From assembly GCA_905250025.1 (NCBI GenBank), contig CAJNOJ010000155.1, positions 9,912-73,911 on the forward strand: a stretch of DNA of 64,000 nt, in the 5' to 3' direction. The stretch comes from Adineta ricciae. Lineage: Eukaryota > Rotifera > Eurotatoria > Adinetida > Adinetidae. Position numbers and translations under genes: made by a program. Below are positions 49,101 through 61,588 of this stretch, piece after piece; within the stretch, counting starts at the first letter, position 1, and each line of letters opens with the position of its first letter. The notes beneath the pieces were generated by a model, which was not told the origin of the DNA, made no database searches, and saw only the letters and a program-made list of their open reading frames with translations.

Positions 49101-51653
49101 AAAAATGAAAATCAATCTCGAACATCAAATCGAACAAGATCGACAAGACTACGAGAGAACTCTTCAAGCCATGGAAGAACACAATGAAAAACGAGAACAA
49201 AAATACAGTGTAAGTAGACAAACTCTTCACATCTACCGCTTTCCTTTCTCTCAAATTATTCTTTTGATTATGAAAATTTCTTCTAGACGCTCTACGATAC
49301 AATTCTCAAACTTCAAAATGATTACCGTCAGAAAGAATTGGATTATGTTCAACAAATGGATGATATTGTCAAACAACGCACAGAACTTCATACACAATTA
49401 ACAACACTTCAGAATGAACATAAACAAATTCAACAAGAGAACAAATCTTTGAAAGATGAAGTATGACGTCGAATTTCTCTTCTCTCGTTCACACTTATCG
49501 TTTATTTAGATCAAATCGAAAGACGAAATCAATCGCGATCTGAAATCAGCATTAGCATCATCAAACAATGATTCACAATCAACTTATACTCAATTACGAC
49601 AGGCCAACAGCAATCTCACTGAATTACAGAAAAAATACGATCGAGATCTGGCCGATCGAAACAAACAAATCGAAACGTTACATAATCAGCACAAACAGAT
49701 GATGGTAATTCTTACGATCAAGAAAAATCATCAGTTTTTCTTTTCTCACTTGCTTTTCAGACGAATTATGATGAAGGTTTATTGAAAACTCATCAAACAA
49801 TTATTCAATTGCAACATGAAAATAAACAATACTCGAATCAAATCGAATCGTACCGATCGAATCTTGAAAAACTTCAGTCTGAACTGAATGAAAAGAAACA
49901 AGTAACCTGAGCGGAGGATGCATTCGGAGAACAAATTTTCTCTTATGTAGTTTATCGAACAAGTTCAAAGTGATCTAACCGAACGATCAGCGTTACATGT
50001 GAATATTAATAATCAACTAGCACAAGAAAACAAAGCGCGAATGACGAAAATCTCCGATTTAGAACACGCAATTGCTCAAGAACAGCTACAAGTATAAAGA
50101 ATTTCTCTCAATCGAGTTGATTTTAGGTGAAACTAAATGAAATGTTTAGAAAATGGAATGTCAACGAACAATTCAAGATTTACAAATGGAATTATTGAAA
50201 TCTCGAGCAATAGCAAAGGAATCTTTGGAAAAAAGTCAAGAATTAGAACGACGTCTTCATGAAACAGATAAAAATTTCGAAGAAACAATTCGAAATCATC
50301 TCACTGAATCCACCGAACCAACTAGACGTGAATTAATGTCGTTAAGAGCAGAATTAGTTACAAAATCTGACCAAGTCACTCTTCTACAATACGCGCTCGA
50401 CGAAGAAAAACTCAAACGGTACAAAAGACGACTTTTTCAAGAAAAAAAATCTTCATTCTTTTCGATTTAGACAAAGACTTGAAATGAAATTAAAACGTTT
50501 GAAAGAAGAATATATCAATGTTCGAAAAGAATTATACAATCGAATTGAGGAAATCAACGGTCTTCAACACGAATTAGTAGAATGTCGATTTAAAAATGAG
50601 TATAATCTTCATTTAACTAATCAAACATTCAGTTCGATAAAATCTGTACGACGAAAATTCATTGATTTCACTCGAAGAGTCAATCTTTCTTTTCGAATTT
50701 CAGACGAATGAAACTGAGCCATCGACAGCAGTTCAACTTTATCTGAAAGAAAAAACTGATAATCAACAATGGCAATTGAAATGTCGAACATATCAACAAA
50801 AAGTCGAACATTTACAACGAAATTACGACTTAACAAAAGGAAAGTACAAAGAACGTTTACGCGAAGAACGGTTCGTTGAAAATTCTTCGAATTACCACTA
50901 AATTGACGACTATTTATTCTTCTCTAGAGAACTGTTCGAACGTACGAAACGAAAATATCTTGATCATTTAAAAAACGTTCAACGAGATCTTCACGAGACT
51001 CGTCAATTGTTAGAAAAAGATGCCGAATTAAAATTTCATCAGGAATCCGCCTATCAACAATTGATTGACGAACGACGACAGTTACTAACGAGGTATAATC
51101 CATCACGATCAATGATTGATGCTTCTATTCGCACTGCTTCTTCTACTATTGATCACACACATCCACAATTGATGGATAATGTCACTTTTTATAGGCAAGT
51201 CTTGTCAGTGCACCTGCTTTACTTGTTTGATTCGATTGTTTTCATCGGTTTTTCATTTACAAATCTCCTTTTATGAATAGTATGGTGGACAAAGACGCGA
51301 AAGTTCGCGAGATGCGTCGAGAAAATCTGTTACTAACATCGAAAATTCAGCTATTAGAAGATCAAATGGAGAATCTCAATGAACGTGTCGATCGAACATT
51401 GCGCGAACGAAGTCAATTCCGTCGAGATATCGGAACTGTCCGATTGGATAGTAACCTTTCTATAGAAGTAAACATTTCACTCGCTGATAAACCATTTTCA
51501 TCTATTCGTTCGTTTCAGACAGCATCTCGGTCATCGACAAGTCCATCGCCCACTCGAGCAATAACTTATACGGAAACAAATACGAGAAATCAACCGATTC
51601 ATCATACGGAATCATTTGGATTCGATAATATTCGAACAATGTCGCCGTCTTGA
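46145..51653 (+). CDS. Long coiled-coil protein, family not recognised
   Basis: About 15 exons. The first exon (MYPGTRRKKRTDSMKVTTG, then an acidic run of Glu and Asp) ends at about 46340 and would join over a roughly 535-nt intron to PTTTEHDRQLPNAAALQVAH. That exon continues LESSDLQEIARLDWVEQIQY up to 47033. The rest is almost all heptad repeat: QLEHIRTQFDKQYNSLKRRL, EIKHLKTLLAKTSDECEQLR, EELQNEIDQLHDKLDEITRE, ENEYLYAEKSVRNEEMERAR, LEMKLKRLKEEYINVRKELY and KVREMRRENLLLTSKIQLLE. The C-terminus is a Ser/Thr-rich tail ending FDNIRTMSPS. A large intron (about 47596-48198) lies in the middle. The composition suggests a cytoskeletal, centrosomal or ciliary scaffold, but no specific family is assigned. 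The first junction is the least certain; the second exon could begin its own start codon. Confidence 0.75.
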
Positions 51654-51828
51654 TGGAGTGAAATGCGTTTTGTGCTGTCAGATATTTGTTTTTGTTCGAC
51701 ATGCGAACTTGTAGGATGGAATTATTAGGTTATTTTTATATAATTTCTGTGTGTGATAAAGAATAAAATGTATTTCGATTATCTCATGGACAAAAGACGA
51801 ACTTTTCTCGTTTTTAGATTAGAAAAAC

Positions 51829-54393
51829 ATGAGTTCAAGTTTAGTCGCACTTGCCAAAGAACTAAGTCGAACAAGACCCGAAGAATTGCCTGAGAAATTT
51901 TTGCAACTTCAACGTAGGTTTTGTCGATGGCGACTCTCTCGTCGAAAAATATCGATCTGTTTCAAATTTAGAACTTCTCCAACGATCAACATCCATCACT
52001 AGTCTTAAATATGAAATTATTTCACTTGATATCTTACCAATTCTCTTATTAACACTTCGGCAAGAGTTTACAACGATTCCCAATGGATGGCGATTAGCTG
52101 CAATGAATTTGGGTCCATTAGCTTGGTAAAGACTTGGATTTGTCGGGCTAATTTTTACGATTTGTTCATTTAGTTCGTGTATGTGTGTAGAAGTCGATAA
52201 AACGAATGTGAAAACAAAGACCTGGTCAACGAAATTTTTCGATCGATATCTCCCGCAAGGTGTTGATAGCTTTATTTTACTTACCCGACATTTACAAGAT
52301 CGATATATGCAAGAAAAGAAAGTAAATAGTGTTTTCTTTTCTTTGTTACACTTGATAGCAACGATTTTTAGTCTCATCTTCGTCAAGATTATGTCACGTA
52401 TATGACAACAGTAATGAATAATCTACTGGAGGTATTGAATTTTCATTCCAATCAGTATGGATTGATCAAACAGGGTAAACTGGTTGAAAGATTGATAAAA
52501 TTTGTAATCAAAACGATTTAAATTTTAGCTTTGGTTTCGAATAAATTTATGGAATTATTTCTCACTGACGATGTTTATATCTGTGCATTGATGATCAACA
52601 GTTTCGAAGATATTGTCCGAAAGGGCAGGTAATTATTTAAAGAACAACGTTTCAATTGTTGTCTTCTACTTCTAAATAGACGTTTGACTGGTTCGAGTGT
52701 ATTTAATGACCTATCGAATAAATTGAAACAAGATTATGTCAATGAACTTGCGTATAAACTAACAGTTTTCGATAACAATGAAGTTGGAAAGTAAGCTTTG
52801 TTTTGAAAATCGATTATTTACATAGAAATCACTCTTGTAGAGCAGCTGTGCGTGCTCTGATTGCAGTTTGCGAAACTGATTCCAGTATTGTCACTTTATT
52901 AGCTGATAAATTCAAGTATATCATGTCTGTTCACCATATTTATCTGACGATGTTTTGTACAGAGGTCTCCCTACGATTCTACAACGTTGGCAAGGTCGAG
53001 GTTTTGGTATGGATCTTCAAGATTTGCTTGCAATTATACGACGCACGACTCGAGGTGGTCCCTATTCTCGCGAATACCAGGTAAATTTGTTAATTTAAGA
53101 TTATGTTATCGGTGGATTGGTTTTGTAAAGAGAGAGAACTATGCTGCTAGTCGAATTCAAGCCTGCTGGCGAGGTTTTGCAACTCGGAAACGATTAGCAA
53201 AGGCGAACAAAGCTATGAGACAATTTCAAACTAGTTTCAGGTTTGCTTTTTTAAATCATATTATATATGAGACGAATTCATCGGTTTTCTCTTAGGAAAC
53301 GAAAGTTGAGAGAAGCGCAGCTGAAAGATCGTGAACGTGAACGTGCGGAAGTTCAATATCAGGCGACACGTGAACATTATCGACGTTTACGACAATTCAA
53401 ACTTCAACAAATGCAAACCATTAAATTGTTACCAGCATGTAAAAGAGAGAACTTTTCTCGTAAAGAAATCGATGTTATTCGTTTTAGCTGAAGTCGAAAA
53501 GTTTCTTGAAATTCAACGTTTACAAAGTGCGACAAAAATTCAAGCAGCTTTCCGAGGTTATTCACAACGACGTAACCTGACGAATGGCGGTCGTAACCGT
53601 TTGATTGCTGAGCGTGCTGCGCGTCGGATCCAACGAACATATCGACGATATCGACAACGAAAACAAGCCGAACTCGATCGGCGTCAGGAACGATTGAAAT
53701 ACATCAAACCGACCATTCTCACTGAAGCTAAGCGAGAAGAACTACTCGAACAGATCGATCAATGGAGAAGTGAAAGAGCTGTGAGTATTTTACTTTGTTC
53801 AGCAGTGATGACTTGTGCAAAATTTTAGCCAAGACCAATGTCGAATGAGGAATTTCAAGCACTTCATGACCGCGCACAAGACAGTCTCAATCGATATGTG
53901 ACGACTAATCGAGCATGGCGTCGAATTGAGCAACGACAACGTTTGTTACTTCATATGATGGATAATGACTCGGAATTTCTTTTGACAAGTATTCATATCC
54001 ATCAAAACATTTTTTGCATAACAAGAATTTTTTGTTGGTTTTTTAGATCATCCAAAATTAAAATCAGCAGTGGATCCAACTAATCCTACAGAGGTATCAT
54101 TGAATCAATTAGATAAAGCAGCTGCTTATCTAACTCACCCATCATCGGCTATTCGTTATCGTGCACGGCAAGATCATATTGATGCGATGAAATTTGCTCG
54201 AGCACCATGGTACAAAACAATCCAAATGGCTAACATGGATGACGAAGAGGAAGACGAAGATGAATATTTGAATCGTGGTGGTCTCGATGATTTTGGTCGA
54301 AATGATATTTTGAATAATCCAAATCGTTTCGAATACGAAAAACGAAAGTTCTATCAATTTACACCTACATCGTCAATTCAACGTCTACATTGA
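51829..54393 (+). CDS. IQCB1: IQ-motif protein B1 / nephrocystin-5
   Basis: About a dozen short-intron exons starting MSSSLVALAKELSRTRPEEL. The N-terminal half is helical, armadillo-like (ILPILLLTLRQEFTTIPNGW, EVLNFHSNQYGLIKQALV, VGKAAVRALIAVCETDSSIV). The middle has IQ motifs (ASRIQACWRGFATRKRL, ATKIQAAFRGYSQRRNL, AARRIQRTYRRYRQRKQAEL) that would bind calmodulin. The C-terminal region MSNEEFQALHDRAQDSLNRY and DHIDAMKFARAPWYKTIQ aligns with human IQCB1 (AHLTTLKHIQAPWWKKL), followed by an acidic stretch DEEEDEDEY. The domain order and length (about 600 residues) fit IQCB1. NPHP5 works at the ciliary base and transition zone and is functionally tied to the BBSome, another member of which (BBS7) is encoded 43 kb upstream. 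Confidence 0.88.
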
Positions 54394-54640
54394 GTTTTTT
54401 GCCTGTTTTGTTTGTAGTAGAACTTCTGTTTGAATAAATCTTTAACAATGTCTTGAACAGAATTCTTAAATCTCCAAGATCTTGTATACGATCCATACGT
54501 AACTCGATAGAGGGCGGTAATATCCAATCGAGTAGAAACTCGATGTTTTCATCGCCTTCAATTGGTGTTCTTCGTTTCGAACATATGGGTACTTCATTCT
54601 TTCCACAAAACACAAGTAGTATAATCTGTCCTGAACACAT
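54365..54640 (-). CDS. Possible small protein overlapping the IQCB1 3' end
   Basis: A 91-codon minus-strand frame starts MCSGQIILLVFCGKNEVPIC and includes EFLLDWILPPSIELRMDRIQ and LGDLRILFKTLLKIYSNR. The amino acid mixture looks more protein-like than the opposite-strand frame at 54453-54731. An upstream exon reading NGEWLENSDENV (about 54690-54730) could splice in, but I could not find a junction that keeps frame. It overlaps the last codons of IQCB1 on the other strand, which argues for caution. No family recognised. Confidence 0.28.
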   Translation of the reverse strand: MCSGQIILLVFCGKNEVPICSKRRTPIEGDENIEFLLDWILPPSIELRMDRIQDLGDLRILFKTLLKIYSNRSSTTNKTGKKLNVDVELTM

Positions 54641-54861
54641 TACAACTGTTTATTTACTCATTTTTCCTGATTATTTATCTTTTACAAAACATTTTCATCG
54701 CTGTTTTCGAGCCATTCGCCATTCATTCTAAGATTTTATTTAATCCATCAGTTACGCCATGAAAAATACCATTGTTTTCCTCGTAAAACATATACACTAC
54801 GTCCAAGATTCTTTGCTTTCTCCGGAACGTAATCGAAAGCATAGATTTTTCTAGATAGACA

Positions 54862-55761
54862 ATGTCATCCACAAAACCAAATGTCATATTCGTATTAGGT
54901 GGTCCAGGAGCAGGTAAACATCTATTTTCGAAGATTCTGTTTATACTGTATTATCTCTATTTAGGTAAAGGCACACAATGCACTCGAATAGCTGAAGTGA
55001 GTGGTACATTCGAAGTTTCAATCATTTTTTTCTTCATCAATCTGTTCTAGACGTACGGATATGTTCATTTGTCTGCTGGCGACCTTCTTCGCGAAGAAGC
55101 TGCTAAGCCCGCCTCTACACTTGGTAAAGAAATCAATGAACACATTAAAAATGGTTCCATCGTCCCGGTTGCTATCACTTGCAAATTACTCGAAAACGTA
55201 TAAACCTTTCTTACACTCACTTGCCTACGAATTCCGTTTTTTTCTCATAGGCGATGAATAACAGTGGCAAACAGAATTTCTTAATCGATGGTTTTCCACG
55301 CAATAAAGACAATGTTGATGGTTGGAAAAAAGCTCTGGATGGGAAAGTCAACATTCAATGTGTACTTTTCTTTGATTGTGATGAAAAGGTAAAACAAGAA
55401 TTCTCCCCACTGACTGAATTTCATTCTTTTCATCTCGAACAGACTTGTGTTGCTCGATGTTTGGAACGTGGCAAAGCCAGTGGACGAACCGATGATAACG
55501 AAGAAAGTTTGAAGAAACGGTAGGAAAAATACGAGACATTCCTCCCATGAGAAAGAAATCAGGTATTTTAGAATTGTCACGTATAACGAATCGACTAGAC
55601 CGGTTATTCAATTTTATGAGAAAGAAAATCTTGTCAAACGTATCGATGCGTCCAACGATGTTGATAAGGTTAAAGTGTTCCTCCCGACGAAAACTTGAAT
55701 GAAATTGAGTTTTTAGGTTTTTGAAGATGTCTCCAATGTATTCAATAGTTTCAAATCGTGA
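54862..55761 (+). CDS. CMPK1: UMP-CMP kinase
   Basis: Six or so exons yielding about 195 residues. [12 protein letters not shown] spliced to [10 protein letters not shown] is the P-loop, with an intron inside the GAGKGT motif. Then [55 protein letters not shown] (NMP-binding DGFPRN), [30 protein letters not shown] (lid arginines), [20 protein letters not shown] and [20 protein letters not shown]. [15 protein letters not shown] and the short lid are diagnostic for UMP-CMP kinase rather than adenylate kinase 1. The enzyme phosphorylates UMP and CMP with ATP in pyrimidine nucleotide synthesis. All catalytic residues I can check are present. Confidence 0.95.
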
Positions 55762-55981
55762 TCTCCATAGACGAATCAGTTAAGAAAAGAGTGCAATCTT
55801 TTTAATTTCTAGCTTTGCATGTTTTCAACAACTATTTCAGACAGAATCTTTGATGATTTTCAAAAAAAAAATAAACTTTGCTTATCTGTATTCGATAAAT
55901 TTCATTTCTTTTCCTTCGCAAAAACAAAAACACGTGCTCGTCATATTTATTCGAAGAACACTTCGTTCATTTTAGATCAAT

Positions 55982-58476
55982 ATGCAACGTCCATCGAATC
56001 GTTATCGTGTTGGCCATCAGTATTCTCATCATCATTCGCCTTCTCATGACGACGATATCGATTTATCTCCTACGAATTCATATTCTGATGAGAAAGAGGA
56101 TTTCAAACAACCGATGAGATATTCGCCAATCGAAATTAGCAACGAGTTCGAATCAGCGATACGAAATCTTCGTCCATCGGCAAGTCAACGGAAGAAAGCA
56201 AAAGCGAATTTAAATATTAGCAAACAAAAAGCTGATTTACCGCAGCTAAACCTGGCAAATGATGAGAATTTCAATGAACAAAATTTTAATAAGGAAAATT
56301 CGTCGCAAGATCAACAATCAGGACATTGGTTTCCAAATCCAGATATCGGTCATGTCGATTCCGATGCATTTATTCGACATAATCATGTTGGTAAGTTGTT
56401 TTCCCATCACTAAATCATCGTCTAATTTCTTGGAAAAGAATGTTCTCAACAACCAATGGAGTCAAATGATCAAATTAATCCACCAGCTCTATTAACAACT
56501 TATCCTCCAGTCGGAATTTCAACCCGTCCAACTGCACTTGTTGCTCCAGCTGGTCCAGCTCGATCGATATCGGCGTTTGTCGCTTCAACCTCGTCGATCA
56601 AAACTGTAAACGATACAAATCTAAACACTCGATTGAACTCAACCGATCAACAAACAATCACCTCATCAACATCCGCTTTTCAACCGATAGCAAGTCTTCA
56701 AAATCTTCTCAATGGCAAATCCACAAACAAATCTGCTCCACTTCTCATGGACATTCCCCAACATAAAGCACTAGTTCGTGGCCAACAATTGACTAAAGTA
56801 CATATTTCTCATCCGCAAAGCCCGTCAATTGTCTATGTAAGTTTCAATCCGATGTTCATCAAAATTTTCAATTGAGATTTTTCAGTTGATGTTACACGAA
56901 GATTTCAATACAGCTTGTCGTCTCCTCCATGAAATGGCGGCTCATCCTGACCTTCAACGCGATCAATCACCAACCTATTCGTTCAAGTATGAAATGTAAA
57001 CTACTTTCTCATCAATACACGTCAGTTGTTCGACTAGAGCTCAAGTCAATCGTTTATGCGCGTGCTATCACGAAGGTCGTTGGTTTCGTTGTCGTATCAC
57101 ACAAATTTCGCCTGATTTTTCTTCGGCGACCGTCGTCTACTTAGATTGGGGTATGACAATTCCAATGCAAATCGGTCCGGAGTACATCCGTCGTTTACCG
57201 AATGAATTCTACGCTGAACCGACTTGTTCAATCATGTGTCATTTGGATGGTGTGCCAAATACGAACGAGTTGATTCCAGCTGATTGTCTCACTGAATGCA
57301 TTGCTCTATTGAGTGAAAATGAATACGATGTGACAGTGAATGGCTATGATAGTAATTCAGGTGGAAAAGTAATTCTGTCCGTGAATGGAAGGATTATTAA
57401 TGATCAAATTCGACAATTACTGGTACCAAATGTAAGTGAAATTGTTTGAAAGATTTTCTTTTCTATGTGGAAAGTATTGATTCAGAAATTGATGTCAATT
57501 GATGATGAACTGGTTGAACAATTTCGTCACGAACTTCCGTTGACCATTGGTGATGAATTGAAAGTTTTGCTTAGTTCATTCAGTGGTAAAGATGATTCAT
57601 TCTATGTATTACTTATCAATGAAGATACTGTCGTTATCGATCGCGCTATGAGTCAACTACAAGAAACTCATTTTTCCAATGGTTACACGTCTGAAACACC
57701 ACAAATTAAAACGTTCGTGTTTCGTTTTTTGAATTTTATTCAATTATTTGCGTCATCTTTAGTCTTGTTGTCGCTCGTTATGCTGATGACGGTAAATGGT
57801 ATCGCGCATGGATTAAATCAGTATGCATACAACGGCAACAAGTCACTGTCTTCTTCGTAGATTTCGGTAATGAAAGTACAGTAATGTTTGAAGATATTTC
57901 ACCATGTCCGGAATCCGTTCGAACACTTCCATGGCTCGGCATACGTGTTCGTTTACTCGACGAAACGATGTCCCATGATGAATTGGCGGCATTTTGGAAA
58001 ATCGCCGAATCTAACTATATCTGGATTAAGATCTTAGATATACTCAAAGATTCCTATAGTATACAAATTAAGATTGATTATACACTCATACTCCGACAGG
58101 AACGAATGAAAATCTTAGAAGCAAATCAAGGTGTTCATGTCGGTGTACAAGTATAACAAGAACCTTTTTTTCGAATGCGATTAGAGTTGTGTTTGTTTAG
58201 ACTTTGTCGAACGATCAATCGTTGTCAACTATTTGTCCATCAAATCACTCCGATGTAAATTCGATCGTCACGGTACCTTCGCTTACTGATCCATGTGCCA
58301 TGGGAAACGAAACATTGATTCGAAATTTATTTGAAATGATTAGTAATGAATTACGCCGTCTTCGACATCGTATTAATGATAGTGATGAAGCATCACAAGA
58401 TCGTCATAGTCAGTTAATGCAATTATTATTTTCATCGGTTAATTTAAATAATAGTAATAATTCCAAAAGACTTTGA
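55982..58476 (+). CDS. Protein with two Tudor domains (germline/piRNA-type)
   Basis: About eight exons. The N-terminal half is disordered (MQRPSNRYRVGHQYSHHHSP, many Ser/Asn/Gln). The first extended Tudor domain has VNRLCACYHEGRWFRCRITQ, VVYLDWGMTIPM and IRRLPNEFY. The second has VVARYADDGKWYRAWIK, VTVFFVDFGNESTVMFEDIS, then LPWLGIRVRLLDE. The aromatic and acidic residues in YHEGRWFR..YLDWG and YADDGKWYRA..FVDFGN match Tudor modules that bind symmetrically dimethylated arginine on Piwi proteins. Such proteins (TDRD family) act in germ granules and transposon silencing; that role is inferred. The C-terminus is a helical tail (NLFEMISNELRRLRHRI). The first domain has TIPM where an asparagine usually follows the DxG turn, so its ligand pocket may be weak. 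Confidence 0.85.
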
Positions 58477-58669
58477 AAATCTTTCACAATTCAAACTGAA
58501 ACATACGCGTCAGATGTTTTTTTTTCCTTTCAGATTAAATCAACCGGTTTGTTTTCAAAATTGTTTTCTTTTCGTTTTGTATTCTGTTTCATAGATCTTG
58601 TTCAACTTTCTAATAGATTACTTTCTTCTAGATAAGATTTCAATTCATTGTTTTTTCATTCATATCGTG

Positions 58670-59197
58670 ATGGCCAGTCTATTTCGTAACTCCCAATCGA
58701 TGGTTTCGCGTTTGTCATATGTTTATCGCACTGCAACAACAGCAGCAGCTAACGCAGCCAAATCAACAGGCGGAAGCAACGTAGCAGTACGAGATGCTCG
58801 ACCACGCTCGAATGTCTCAGATCCTATTCGACCACGACCTGCGCCAGAATCAACTTCAATGTAAGTGAAAATCTCCTGGACTATCATCTGATCAGTTGTT
58901 TGTTTACTTTAGTCCGTTAGTTGGTACAGCTTTAAATACGCCAGGACAACTAGTATTGGGCTTATTTCTTGCTATTAGTGGATACTTCATTTTCAACAAT
59001 TATATAGTCAACCCTGAGTTTTACAAAAGTTTACAAATAAGTCGCGAAGCAAGTAAAGTCAATTCACATGCTCACTCAGCTGGGTAAGACGCGATTTCTA
59101 TGAGGAAAATCCTGTTGTATGCTCTGATTGAATTTCATTTAGGCATGATCTCGGTCACAAATCTGACGATGGTCACGGAGATAAGAAGAGACATTGA
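58670..59197 (+). CDS. Small single-helix membrane protein, possibly mitochondrial
   Basis: Three exons (introns about 58862-58911 and 59083-59142) give about 138 residues. MASLFRNSQSMVSRLSYVYR followed by TATTAAANAAK is a basic, Ser/Ala-rich N-terminus without acidic residues, as in mitochondrial presequences. A single helix follows (GQLVLGLFLAISGYFIFNNY) and the tail is His/Gly/Asp-rich (GHDLGHKSDDGHGDKKRH), which might bind metal. No family is recognised. It lies in the same orientation about 190 bases after the Tudor gene. Confidence 0.6.
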
Positions 59198-60180
59198 GCG
59201 ATTAGCTGTGAACATTGGTCGATTGTAGAACATTTTCTATTTAGTTTTTAGTTCTATTCGTCTTTGATTACAACTCTCATAGTTTCATCCAACAGAATTC
59301 TCCGGAAATTTGTTTCACCTTTTCTCTTTTTCCATTTCAAATAAAGATCGAGAACTTAATGACATGAGTTTAGTTTTCTATTTTTAATCATCAAAGTGCT
59401 TACTCAACTCAGTCTTTTCTTCAACATTACTGATCTTTTCTTTAATGGCATTGAAATGAAAATCTCTCGACAAAAAAAGTTCAACTATGTCCGGATTCTT
59501 TTTTCCCAAATAAAAGAAAATAATTGCAATCGAGATCATCGCTTCACAGTAAATAACATCGAACAAAACAATTTCTTTTATTATATCGTTAAGTCTTTTT
59601 GAAAAAGAACGTCATCTTCACTTTCTTCCTTTCTATACCAAAAAAAAACCATTACGGTGCCACTGAGTTCAGGATTAAAAACGACGTCAGTTCCTCTGTC
59701 TGGCACACGAGGGGAACTGCCTTCGCGGTATGAATGAACTTTCCGGATTAGATATCAAGCGTTCCCATTGCCCTTTAGTCTGAAGATTTCTTCTTCTCCA
59801 ATGATACTCATTGACACTCGCGAAGGAAAAACGATAAAAATACAGTTACTCAATGTCAGCTAAGCTCGCAGACTACAAGATATCCGGAAAGCAAGAGGCA
59901 TTAATCGATCGCACTTATCATTGTGAACGTTTATTAAATTGGTGTAGGAGAAAACCTCTGCACTAAATGTTTCATCCAAACGAATTTGAGATAACAATTT
60001 ATTAGTTGTCATAGAATAAAACAACGGATACAATCGTCAACTAAGATATATATATATATATACGTGCTTGTCATCTGATAGTATTAACTTGCTGATCAGA
60101 TACAAGCGAAGAATGGATGTTAGTTTGGTTTACGCTGTCGTTAAGGGAATTTTGAAGAACTTCTTCGTTCTGTGACAATT
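59198..60180. other. Intergenic, contains the candidate RNA at 59689-59826
   Basis: It lies between the small membrane protein (plus) and the nuclear receptor end (minus). Besides the structured segment described separately, it holds an A run (59638-59648), a TA microsatellite at about 60047-60064 and short AT-rich frames on both strands that I reject. Confidence 0.5.
59689..59826 (-). ncRNA. Candidate structured RNA, family unknown
   Basis: Read on the minus strand, CCTTCGCG at 59826-59819 is perfectly complementary to CGCGAAGG at 59727-59720. It is followed by the hairpin AGTTCCCCT (59718-59710) / AGAGGAACT (59697-59689), and then TTTTT (59681-59677), like a polymerase III stop. GC content is above the flanks and there is no long frame. 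The upstream side on that strand has a TATTTTTATC stretch. I do not recognise a family; U1, U4, U5, U6, U6atac, 7SK, SRP and Y RNAs were considered and none matched. Strand choice rests on the T-run. Confidence 0.4.
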
Positions 60181-61588
60181 TTACCGAGCATCAGGTATCC
60201 AAATTGATTTTATAATTGGTGCTAATTCTTGCTCTTGCTGTTGAACAACACTTGTACGAATGAAATCTTCCGCCATACTTTGACTTATTTGTGAATGTAG
60301 TACTCGACTAATCAATGAAGTTATCAAGTGTACAGATTTTTGAAAATTCGAACAACGAGTGAGAATATAACGCCATAACAATTCCACATAGATATTTTGA
60401 GCGTGCAAGATCGTTTTTATGATGTTTGCTTTTGTGTGTGTAGTCGGTTGACATTCATATGACACACTCAAATAAGTAGAAAACGTCAGAATAATTAAGG
60501 ATAATTTCATTAGGATTGGATCGTGCACGAAGGGTGTGAGTGCGAAACTTCGCTCACAGAAACTTTCGTATAACTCTTTGGGAAATAAGTGTATGCATAC
60601 AGGAGAGTCTTGATGAAGATCAGGAGTAACTGTCTGTATTAAATAAGCGCAATGTTTGAATAAAACATGTTTAAAATTGGATTTCACGAGCGAAAACTTG
60701 CCATCAATTGGTATCGAACGGAATTCCGGTAATAATTGAAGAAATGATATGAAAGATATGTAGATACTCGACGATGCATTGAGAAATGCACGTACTGTTA
60801 ACGATTCATTAACTGGCATGGTTAATTGTTCTTTTGGTGTAGATGTACAAATTTTATTATATCCGTGGAAAATATTTGTCAACAGGTGATAACTATCTGC
60901 GGATAAATAAACATCCTCTTTTGATTGAAGTAATAAATTAATCGGACGAATCTAAATGAAAGTAAAACGAGTCTGACTGAATATAAGAAAAGGATGTTTG
61001 AGCGCACCAATGGTTTATTTGGAATTGCTAATGATTTGTTAACGATATTGTGCTCTAATCGTTTTTGTCGATTGGATTCGATTAATATTAATCTTTCACG
61101 TCGTTGGTCATCTGTACGAATTGCTTTGCGATCCATTCCAACTCGAAAACATTTAGCTAGTCGACAACAATTACATTGCCGACGGGTATCACTCGTCACT
61201 GGACAGTCGCCATCATCTCGACATTGAAATTCAATTGTCTAAACAATCAAAAGCAGCATTTCTACGATATCTCTTTCAAATAAAGTGCAAAATCATGTAG
61301 CGTACGCCGAGTTTGACAGCATTGCGTCGAAAAAAAGCTTTGCAAGGTGAGCACGTTTGAACGCCAAAGTTCAGACCAATAGCTGAATCTCCACAAACAA
61401 GACACTTGTCGCCTTCTTTCGTTTTTCGCTTTCTTCCTGGTCGTGTGCGAAATATCTCATTCATTTGGATTTTTTTCTAAAAATTGTAAACAAAAATTTA
61501 TCAAATACACTCAAATGGAGACAAAACAACATACGTCCTCTTCTTTCGCCATGATAGGTTGATAATCAGAACCAATTATTTGATTCAT
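60181..61588 (-). CDS. Nuclear receptor (zinc-finger DNA-binding plus divergent ligand-binding domain)
   Basis: Four exons. [18 protein letters not shown] leads to a basic stretch and the first zinc finger [20 protein letters not shown] continuing [13 protein letters not shown] splice at about 61248-61316 joins the second finger, [20 protein letters not shown], then [20 protein letters not shown]. All eight zinc cysteines are present. The P-box reads CSPCKA instead of the usual CEGCKG or CEGCKA. The ligand-binding region is helical ([40 protein letters not shown]) and too divergent to place. The protein binds DNA in the nucleus and may be ligand-regulated. Its P-box and long divergent C-terminus suggest a rotifer-specific subfamily. 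Confidence 0.92.
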
